From the IMG/VR virus record IMGVR_UViG_3300009107_000034, positions 1-20,097 of that record: 20,097 nt of DNA. One strand, 5' to 3'. A model generated the notes under the pieces. It had not been told where the DNA came from and searched no databases. It worked only from the letters and a program-made list of their open reading frames with translations. Positions 1 through 10,500 of this stretch are shown piece after piece (positions within the stretch are counted from its first letter, which is position 1; every line of letters starts with the position of its first letter). Source of the DNA: a virus. Both the position numbers and the translations under genes were made by a program.

Positions 1-1574
1 GTGACGCCGAGACCGAGTTGGTGGACCGGTTATCGACAGAAAACATCGAGCCAATAATGTCTGAGATGGCGAGTGCGTCGATTAAGTCAAACTGGCCAAC
101 ACTGAACAGTATGTTGGATGCGAGTCAGGGGAATGTAAACGCGTCAGATCTCGCAAAGGTCTTGGGTTTTGAGAACAATGATCTCGCTCAGATGGTCGGA
201 AAACTTGCGAAGGAGAGATACGACAAGGAGCAGTCAGAGTCAATATCTTCAGCAAACGTGGCTTTTGAGGGGTTGATAAAAGACCCAAATGAGTGGGCTG
301 CTTTTGCAAGTCCATACTCTACCGAAGAAGAAAAACTTACTCGGTTCAGAGCGCTCGCTCAAATGGCGGGTGTGCGTGATTCAGAGCAATTAAGCGCAGA
401 CGATATGTGGTCCCGCGTAAATGCAATCGGCAAAGGGGTATTTGCAAAGAACCAAGCCGAATACAAGGGCAATATGTTAAAGACGTATCACGAAGAGCTT
501 GATGCCCAAAAGAAGTACCTGAACAGCGACCAGTATAAGAACCAAACAAATGCAATAACGGGCTTGGTGGGGGAAAGCGGTGATCAGCGATTCGCAAACG
601 ATAAGCCATACCAGATGGCAGTCTCAAAAGCGATCCAACAGCTCTTTAATGCGGGAGGCGTCTATTACTTCGATCTATCAAGCGGCACCAATCATTACAT
701 CCAAGCCCTGATTGACTACGCAGCGGACAACAAAGAAGAACTGACAGATGGCAAGCCTGTTAATACCTTTGCCATCGCAACACGTCTTCAGCAACGTGCT
801 GGACCAATATTCAAGGCAGCGCAAAATGAGATGCTTGCTGCCACGGGTACGGCTCACCGGCTACCCAAGACGCAATCTGAGTTTATGTCGTCTGAGGCAC
901 AGCGCAAGGCCGCATATCTTGTCGGGCCTCAATACATTGACGCAGACACGTACAACGATGAGATCACACAAGGGATTAAAGAAGCGGAAAACTTCGTCAA
1001 CTCTGTCATCAACATTCAAAAAGAACTTAGCAGTCTGGGTGATGATCTAACTCGGGAAAATTACGACACCAAAGTAACGCCGATCGTGAATCAGGCGGAT
1101 GAGATGTACAAAGCCCTCGCCCAAGCAGAAGCGGAGATCCAGACATATATCAGTATGCCTGGCCGATTCGGGGGAAATATTCAGGACAACAACATTGAGA
1201 CGCTCAAGGGCTACCTCCAAACGATAAAAGACATTCAAGCAAATCTGGGGTCTATTAACTTACCAGATCCCCCGAAAGATGAGCGACCAGGATCTGACAA
1301 AGACACAGTCCGAAAAAACACCACGACCAGATCTTACCGTCACGGAAATATCCCTGCCGTCAAAGACACGAAACAACGAAAACTAGAGAAACAGATCGCG
1401 GAAATCCAAAGCGAATTAAATAAGCTGCAAGAACCGATTGATACGTCTGGTCCGTCTTCTCCGAGACGCTTTGGTAAGCGAATAGAGACATTCCGAAAAG
1501 ACCGTATTACCAAACTCGAAGAACAACTATTAGAGCATCAAGCGCGTCTGCAAGAATTATTGGAGTCTGAATAA
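1..1574 (+). CDS. Putative internal virion/ejection protein, 5' partial
   Basis: The frame is open to the left edge of the window, so the true start lies upstream; the TTG at 18 is not a convincing start. About 523 residues are visible. The protein is hydrophilic and largely helical, with no membrane segment or catalytic motif that I recognise. The last ~85 residues are strongly charged and predicted coiled coil (KLEKQIAEIQSELNKLQ, then KLEEQLLEHQARLQELL). It ends with TAA one base before the ATG of the giant gene, so the two are co-transcribed and probably translationally coupled. In tailed phages a long helical protein directly before a multi-kilobase polyvalent gene is usually another internal virion or ejection protein; that assignment is inference from position and composition. 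It could also be a tail or scaffold component. Confidence 0.6.
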   Translation, partial: DAETELVDRLSTENIEPIMSEMASASIKSNWPTLNSMLDASQGNVNASDLAKVLGFENNDLAQMVGKLAKERYDKEQSESISSANVAFEGLIKDPNEWAAFASPYSTEEEKLTRFRALAQMAGVRDSEQLSADDMWSRVNAIGKGVFAKNQAEYKGNMLKTYHEELDAQKKYLNSDQYKNQTNAITGLVGESGDQRFANDKPYQMAVSKAIQQLFNAGGVYYFDLSSGTNHYIQALIDYAADNKEELTDGKPVNTFAIATRLQQRAGPIFKAAQNEMLAATGTAHRLPKTQSEFMSSEAQRKAAYLVGPQYIDADTYNDEITQGIKEAENFVNSVINIQKELSSLGDDLTRENYDTKVTPIVNQADEMYKALAQAEAEIQTYISMPGRFGGNIQDNNIETLKGYLQTIKDIQANLGSINLPDPPKDERPGSDKDTVRKNTTTRSYRHGNIPAVKDTKQRKLEKQIAEIQSELNKLQEPIDTSGPSSPRRFGKRIETFRKDRITKLEEQLLEHQARLQELLESE

Positions 1575-1575
1575 T

Positions 1576-4500
1576 ATGCCCACCCTTAATGAACTCATAG
1601 CTCAGCAGAGCAACATTAATGAGAACTCAGACCAATGGGACTATGACGTCGAATCCATAGACAAGTCGAAAGTGCTGTCTGACCCTCGAGTCCTGGCGGA
1701 CATGCGGAGATTATTCGAAGTAGAGGGCGGCAAGTTCGATTCAGATGAGGACATGGTCAACTACTGGTATCGGCTCCAATCCGGTGGTGACACAAATCTT
1801 CTGCTCGCTGGACGCCTGTTAGCAGAAGCATCAAACGATGACCAGGAGATGAAGCGCATCAAGTCCCGCCTTGCTCGCGTCCGTCAGCACATGCCTGGAC
1901 CTGGCGAGGAAGGACACCCAGGGTGGTGGGAATGGACGCGCGGATATGTCGGCAATGCCTTGTGGGACATCACGAACTTCGGGGGCATTGGCTTAGCAGC
2001 AAAAGGCATACGTGGCGCAGCGCTTGCGGGCAAGATAGCCAAGGGGAAAACAGCAACTTCCGCGATTGGCAAGAAACGAATGGCGCAAGTGGGCGCCCTC
2101 GAAGCCGGAATCTCTGGTGGCCAAGAAGCAGCGCTCAATACCATGGGCCAACTCCGCGATATAGAGATCGGCGTCCAAGATGAATTCGATTATGGAGAAC
2201 TCGGGCTTGCCACGGGATTCGGGGTGCTCATCGGCGGTGTAATTGGCGGCGCAATCTCAGGCGGAGCCACTTGGTTCGTTGGCACTCGCGCACTGAGCAA
2301 CATCCAAAAACTCAGATCCGCTGGCTGGCGAGACGAAGACATTGCGCAGCTCGGTGAGCAGCAATTCAAAGAAGCCTGGCAGCAAAGCCTCCCCGCCCCC
2401 CATATCGAAAGAACAGTCCCCGGTGACACCATCGGGATGTTTAACGACCCGAGCATGTTCGAAGACGGAGTCCCCAGTGGACGACCGCTTACTGAAGAAG
2501 AAGTTGAGAACCTCGACAGGGCTCCGCACTATGGCTCAGACACCATGTCTGAAGAAGAGCTCGCGTTAGGCGCCGGAATTGAACCAACCCGCTCACCGGA
2601 TTCGGGCCTCGATGCGGAAGAGCGTCTCCTGGCTGAGCAGCGAAGACAGGTAGAAGAAGAACTTGTAGATCTTCGCTTATCGGCAGAGGGGTCAGGACCA
2701 GAGTCCACTCTTTGGGATCAAATTCAGGAAGCTGCTACTCGCCTGTCAAATATTAGAAAACTTCAAAACTGGAAAGCCAGGATTCTTCGAGAGCAGGCTG
2801 AAATTGATGCAATGCTCGCATCAAACGATCCCAAAAGAATTGAGATCGGCCGCATTCGCACAATCGACAACGCAAAGACGCGAGCAGAATACGAAACATT
2901 ACTCAGACGAGTCGCGCTAGACCCATCCGAGCTTGATCAATTAGACCAAACTTTAGACCAGCCTTCTTTTCTTCAGTCTGCGGAAACATCGTGGGGAGCT
3001 GACAATCTAAATGCCGGTCAAGTTATTGACCCCGCCGGGCCGCCAAAACCACCCGAGCAAGTTGGCCCGCCGAAGCCGTCTGAGCCGGAACCCAGCTCAG
3101 ACGCCGCTGCTATTGGTGCCAGAGGAGAGCCGCTTCCCGACACCGCTCCCACCACCGACGCCACCCCCACCGCCGACACCGCTCCCACCACCGGTGACAC
3201 CGCCACCACCACCGCCGATGCGGAACCGGCTCAGACGAAGGGGCGTCCTAAGAAACTTAAAGATACCCACAGACAATACCTGCTCGAAAACAACATCGTT
3301 ACCGAACAGCAGTTAGAAAAGACGCGACCCCAACGTCTGGCCTATAAGCTGGCTCAGCACGCTGGCCTTGGAGTAAAACGACCAGACGGATCCAATAAGA
3401 CAACAGAAGAAATCCTGGCGGAATTCGATGAGTGGAAAACGAAGGCCGACGAAGACGCTGCGTCAGTAGAGGCTAACGAGACACCCGTCGGTGAAACTGC
3501 GGCAAGCAGTGCCCCCAAGTCTGCTGAAGACGCACTGGTAGCGCTTTCCACAGAAATGATATTGGCTAACCCTGATTCGTTCTTGGATCGAACCATTGTG
3601 TTCAACAGGATCGAGCAAAACGGCCTGCCCAAAGATGTGCAGGACGCTATGAAAGATCAGTGGCTCACTATCATGAACCAGGAGCCAAAGTCTCATCATT
3701 TCCTAGAAGGCCTTAATGACGAAGATGCCAAGTGGATCAATAGAGAAGTCGGCAAGCGCTGGAAACAGATAGAACAAAACGCTACACCGATGCTCATGGC
3801 CAACCCAGCCATGAAAGAGATGTACGGTTCAGTCGATGGATTTCTCAAAGCAGCTCGCGTCCGCTTGGAGCAACAGGTTCGCGCCGACTATCTCGAAGGA
3901 AAGATCGGCCCGCGCAAACGTAAGAAGAGCGCAACTCAAACAGCAATAGACAAGGTTGAAGGATCGCTTGGCCCACGCACGGACGAACAAAAAACTTCTG
4001 CGGAAATTATTGCAGAAAATTTGCGGATCGCTCGCGAAGCCAAAGCACAAAGAGATCTCGAGCGCGCGGTCCCGCAGGAAGCCGCCCCAGACGAAGGAAC
4101 AAAGACCACAGCCCGACTTACTGGCGAAGCACAGGAACGCGGTATTCAGGGCGAAACTGAAGCGCGAGCCTATGCTGATTTAACTGGCACCAAATCTCCC
4201 ATCAAATTCAGGGCCACAGGCACCGAACGCCTGTCTGACACCAAACGCGTCGATACCGAGAATGTCGATGCGCGCAGACAGAGAGAAGAGGCAATAGAAG
4301 ATGCCAAGTCCCGAGCGGACAAGGGAGATGCCCAGGCAACAGAAGAACTGCTTGAGCTACAAAAGATGGGCGAACGTGTATTCAAACCAGCGTTCGCTAA
4401 AAAGGGCCAGGAAGCCTGGTACGACCCCACCACTGGCCGTGTCTTCTCCAACCGAAACAACATCAACGTCGCAAATAAGATCGCAGAGGACGTTGATCTT

Positions 4501-7500
4501 GGCCCCAAGGTAACGCCTGACGCGGCGCATAATGCTGCTGCGGAGCGCCGCCGCGTAACCCTGGCCGAAGCAATCAAGAACATCAAAGCAAAGATTGATC
4601 GGAATGCGCTACTAACAGAGAAAGAAGCAGTTGCGTATCCAGAAATGCAAGATGAACTTGCACGTCTGGAGGCGCGTCTTGGCCCCAAACAAGAGAAGTC
4701 CCCAGACAAAACTCCAGAACAGGTAGACGACGCCGAACTGATATATGACGAGGACGGACTTGAGAGCGCGGTAACTCCAGACGAAGCTGGCGCCACCGTT
4801 GTTCAGACGGGTCGCAGACAGGTCACGAACGAAGACGGCGATGTAGAGATTCTCGACTCCGTTGCCAGGACTCCAGAAGAGCACACCGTAGCAATCACTA
4901 GAGCATTCCAAGACTACCAGGAAAGTGGAAACCCCCAGACGTTGCAAGATGCAATTAAACGCATCAACGAGGAATTCGCACTCGAGGGGACGAGCATCGC
5001 GATTCCAGAACCTTCTGTACAACCTGGAGTTCGCAAGGGTGATCGTGTTGTTGCAATCGTCAAACGTGATAGCGACTTGTCTGAGAGAAAAAGTAAACGG
5101 GTTATTTCCCAGAACCAGATTGCTGCTGGCAAGGGTTATCGGGACTTGCTCGGTAACGCGAAAGAAGAGGACTGGATCGTTGGATCAGTACCCCGTGGAA
5201 TAAGCGCGTCTGACCCCAACTTCGCTAAGCACTTCGTCCCAGATACACCAGACGATGCCCCCGCCATCGCAAAAATTCCAGAAGGCCAGCCGGGATCTGA
5301 TCAGACGTCAATCGACACGTTTGCTGCTCAAACCTTTGAGCTGTTCTCAACCCCGAAAACTGGCGGCCGTGTTGTCACCGGCCCCTTCAGTGACATATAC
5401 GAAAAAATCCTTCAGGTTGGAACGAAGTATTCAGAATATTTTGATAACGCCGCATATAAAGACGGCCGAATCGTAATCACTGGCTCAAACCTCGACAGAG
5501 TAATTTTAGACCTGGGCCACGGTTTCCCAGAATCAAAGAAAGGAGGCTTCGCCAAAACGATCGATGAGCATCGGGATCGAGTGACAATGCTTGAGACCAT
5601 GCTTGAAGTGCGTCGCCAACTCGCCCCCAACGGGATAAGAAGGCAGGACGAAGATCTTACCCAGGCAACAGACCGCTTAGTCAACAACATCTTCAGCGAG
5701 TCTGACGAAGCAACCAAGACAGTTGCGCGAAGTGTTTTGCAGAAACTGTCAATCGCTTACAAGTTGTCCCCAAGTGGCGCGCCGGGCCGCGCCCCAATTA
5801 TTCAGGCTAACCAAGACGGTGGGTTTGGTTTCGCCCATGGTAAGAACACCATTGAAGTTGGCGACTTAGGAAACGGATACGCACCGAACGCTGGCCGCCT
5901 GATTCACGAAGTCGGTCACTGGGCATGGGACAACATCCTCACAGATGCAGACAAGATTGAATATCTGCAAATGTTCAATCGTTACTACAATGAAGACGGA
6001 TCGCTGAATCTCGCCGCCCTTGAAGGCAGAACGATTGACAATGCGCTTATCCGAACCAATGCACTTGAAGGCCCAGGGGAATTCTTCGCAAGTCAGTTAG
6101 AACGCTGGGCCACTCAGAACGTCTACCGCAATGAAATCGGTAATGAAACATTCTGGGTAAGAATGGTCAACTACATGAAAGCCATCTTTGACAGGTACAT
6201 GGATGGCCGAAGAATTGATCCAGAGATGGAGCGATTGTTCAAGAAGATTCTTCCTGCAAATGAGGCACGCGCCGCAGCACTTCGCGGTCCCACCACTAGA
6301 GCAGGTACACGGGCGGGCCAGGCGATTATGAATCGGGCATGGGCGCTCGACGATATTATGGAACGACTCGAGGGCTCACTCGAGGGCGAAGATATCGAGC
6401 AATCCCTCTTCGTCCCAGTAGAGTTGATGCACTACCTCTACTCCATTGGCGGTGGTGCAGACGGTAAGAACCCACTTAACGCTGTTGCGCCAATCAAGTC
6501 TGAAATTGCAAGAGCATCACGGGAACTCAAAGACGCGCTCAATATTCCAGAAGGTATCAATTTCGATAGATCGATCGAAGTCCTAAGCGACATTGATCCA
6601 TCTTCTATGGAGTTTGTAAGAAGGACTGAACTCGTCCGCAGGCTCCTCGATGAAGGCATTGTCGCAGAACAGCCAAATGTGCCCATGCGCCCCATTCGAG
6701 ACATTGTCGAAGACATCAGACAACGTCTTGCCAAGAAGTTTTACAACACAGAAGGCGAGCACTACCGGACAGACAACATGCCGCCTTCCGTCAAGAAATA
6801 CGCATACAAAAATGCAAACGGAGATTACCGAGCCCCCGGACGCAAGGGCGGCGGTCGTGGCCGGAAGTATGCAGCAGCGGCCAAACAACGAGAGAAGCGC
6901 AAGGAGCGCGTGGCCAAGGATCTCGAGAAGGCGCAGAACATGGTGGCCAAAGACAATGGCGCGCCTCCCGTCAACTCCCCAAGCCTGAAGACACTCTCAG
7001 ACGACGAACTTCTCACGCTTTGGGAACAGCACTCAACCGGCAAATTTGGCAAGCAAATCGCCAATGAGTACGGAGCTCGTGTTGCAGCCCGCCCCCTTCC
7101 AGTGGATCCAGTCGAGATACCAAACGAGGTGTTCGAAATGAACACCAAAGATCTTCTCGTTGCTGGCCGAGATGCTTGGCGAGCAGGTGATTCTGGACGA
7201 CTGCACCAAGTCTTGTACGAGTATGGTCGCCGCGCTCACAACAAGAACAACCCGGACAATAAGATCCAGGCGGTGCGCAGCAAGCACGTCATAGACATTA
7301 TGACTCGCGAACTTGCGGACACCGTTGGCGATGAGGCAAACGATGGCATCCCCGCAAGCGCCAGGGCAAATGTTCGAGAAATTCTCACTCAGTTCAGCAA
7401 CCGTAACCCAGCCAGGCAAGTAGCTGAAAGACGGATCATGTACCGCCTTCTTGCGTTGGCCGGACGAACTCAACCGGGACCGGAGCACGAGAATCTCGTC

Positions 7501-10500
7501 ACCAACGGTGACATCTACCGCTTGGCTGATTTTACGGGAGCAGAACGACCAAAACCCCGGCACCCGGATTCTGTATTTACTGATTTTGGAGACCCAGAAT
7601 TCCAGTCCCTCAGACGATCTATCAGAGAAATAGTTGTCGGGTTGCAGGGGTCGAACAAAGTTGCGAAGGGGCGTGGCCACGTTAAATCGATAACCGATAC
7701 TTTAGGCCACGTTATCCACTCTGGCATTCTCTCTGAAGAAGATGTTACTGCCGTGATGAAGGCCTACAGGCCAATCAGCAGGACGGACGACATGCTCCGT
7801 CAAAAACAAAATTACAACGCGACAGGCCAGTTGGCTAAATTTGAGCGCCGGACTTACGCTGACGAGGAACGTGACGATGCTCTGCACTGGTTTGCTTTTG
7901 ACACCGCGCGCCTTTTAAATAATTCTGGATCCCAGATATCTGACCCGCATTTAGTCAACATACAAGACAGGACCATTGAGGGTCTGGCTTACGTGCTCAA
8001 TGGTCAAATCAAAAGCAAAGAGCTAAAAGCTAAATTCCCAATGCTGGACGCATTCGGCGATATGTTCGCCCCGTTGCGTGTCGGAGGTAAGCATCCACTA
8101 CTTGATACCCTTGGCAGACGCACGGCAATTCCCCAGGAATATTCCGTTGAATACGTCGGTCAGCTTTTGGAATCAATGACCCCACAGCGGTTTGATGCGG
8201 TCATGTCATTCGTTGGGCGCGGCATAGGAAGAGCGAGCGACTCATCGCCCGTAGTCTTTTGGCACGGCACAGCCAGCGGACCGATCGAGGCCACCCCCGA
8301 ATTTAAAGTAAACATGTCTGATTCCGGCTCTGTCTGGGGGCCGGGCTTCTATGTCACTTATGGCGAGAACGCCAGGAAGGCTGCGACTTTTTACGCCAGC
8401 GGTGCTGTTTCCAGCCGTAGCTACGAATTCCGCATCAGAGACGCATTGGAGAAAGGCGCCCTGACCGACAAGGAAGCGGAAGAAATGCTCGGTGTCGCGC
8501 TCGATCTGCTCGATGCCCGAAATGTTATCCGGCACAACAATGCCCTGCTTCGCCGAATCGAGCAGGAGATCACCTACGAAGATCCCAGCATGACGTTTGA
8601 GGATCTCAACAAGAATTCACGAATCGCCAGAAGCATTCGTGAATCTAAAGAATACATGCGGGTCGCTGGCGATGTCGAACGCTTCGCGCAAGACATGCTC
8701 CGCGAACACGGCATTGGCGATGACCCCCACATGATCCCGATGGTTGCCCACATTAACCATCCAGTTGACTTCAGAGATGCTCGGTCTTACGACATGAACA
8801 GCCCCCTGATTAGAGAAATTGTAGAACTTGGATCAACGATGGGTGTGCTTGATTCATTCGCGCTGCGCCGAATTGACGCCAACTTCAGCCGACCACTAAA
8901 CGGAAGCGACACATACAAAGCGCTTGTCGACGCATTTCACGCCAATCAAAACTCGCTTGGCAAGAGACACGCAAAAGAACTTCTGGCCAAGTTCCTGAAA
9001 GATGAGCTTGGCTACGATGGGATGACATACACGCACGGTTTTGTTGACCATAATGGGGATGAAACTCTGTTTGATGGGGCTGTGGTTTGGGATCAGAGCC
9101 AGGTCAAAGCGCTGACAGCAAAAGAGTTTGACGGCACGTCAGACGTATTCAGCCAGCACGTTATTCAACCGCGAGCTGATGTGGTCGATGGCGTAACCCC
9201 GAACGGCATTTTGATGTCCGCACACATCGCAGACGCCCGCGCAAGAAACAATGCGATGAACTTCTCTGCAATCGGTAACTCCCTGGAAGAAGGAGGCACA
9301 TCGCCCCGTCTGGTCGATACGATGCGGAATATGCTTAAGGGCAAGAAAGCCACCGACTCTGATATACGGGAGGTGCGGAAAGTTGCTCGCGGCTTGCAGC
9401 TCAGAACCAACTCCAGTCGGATCCGCGCTTGGGGCGGCAATTGGTTTGCTGACTGGGTGGCCCCAGTCGAAGGCACCGGATACTATGAAAGTCACCACAT
9501 CATGCTCGCTGGCAAGATCATGCCAATCATCAAGCGCTTGAACGACGCAACTTCTGGCCACAATGTCAAAGGCGCAATGAAGAGATGGATGTCGAAATCC
9601 AATCCGCTATCCAAGAATATGACGGCGGAAGAAGAAAAAATTGCGAAGGCGCTCAGACGGGCTCCGGGGAATAAATACGAGAAGTCGTTGACCCCCGCTG
9701 GTCGAGAAACACTAGCAATGATTCGCGGTATGTTCGCCGACGAGATAAATGAAATGGAGAAGGCCGGAATCATTACTGGCCGAATCGAAAACTACTTCCC
9801 CCAGATTTGGAGCACAGAGAAGATCCGTAGAAACATGGATGACTTCAGACGGGGGATGGCCAGGTATTTTGTCCACGAAGCTCAGGACCGTGGAGAGACA
9901 TTATCAATGTCTGATGCGCTACACCGAGCTGATGGAATGACTGAGACGCTCCTGCTTGAAGACGGCATCAATCTCCCCCCCGCTGGCGGTGGAAGTCGGG
10001 ACAAGGTAACTGACCACATCGACTACCAGAGGCTGATCCGTCTGGATCAGTACCCCGAGATGGTTGATGCGCTCGAGCCCTTCCTCGAAAACAATCTGCG
10101 CGACGTGCTCGTCAAGTACCTTGATGGCACAACATCCAGGCTGCTGTTCCACAACAAGTTTGGCGTCAAGAACCACGGCTTCTACGCATACAAGAAAGTC
10201 ATCCAAGAAGGCGAAGAAGGAATCATTGATCTTCTCGTTTCTGACTCAATCAAGATGCGTCCCATTAAGGGAAGAGTCGGGGGCGAGGCTGTCGTAGAGC
10301 ACGCTAACTTCAAGCACCGGGTCATCAACGCACCTTACAGTGCAGAGTCACGAAATGACGCCGCAGTTGCTGTACGTCAAGCAATGGATCTGTACCGCAA
10401 CCGTGGCGCTCTCGCCGCCAAGAAATATCTCGATGATCTGTCTGAAGAGCCGAACCCGGAATGGGGTAAGCGAGTCGATGCGATTGTCGCTGCAATGAAG

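Noticed and set aside
4170-4796. 208-residue open frame on the minus strand
   Set aside because: It lies entirely antisense to the giant gene, is rich in Ser/Ala from reversed codons, and has no recognisable domain.
7033-7680. 215-residue open frame on the minus strand
   Set aside because: Antisense to the giant gene with no protein-family pattern; two other open frames overlap it, as expected for shadows.
8101-8121. DTLGRR in the giant protein, resembling the T/DxxGR motif of N4-type virion RNA polymerases
   Set aside because: A five-residue match is expected by chance in 3436 residues. I find no matching motif A, B or C residues in order around it.
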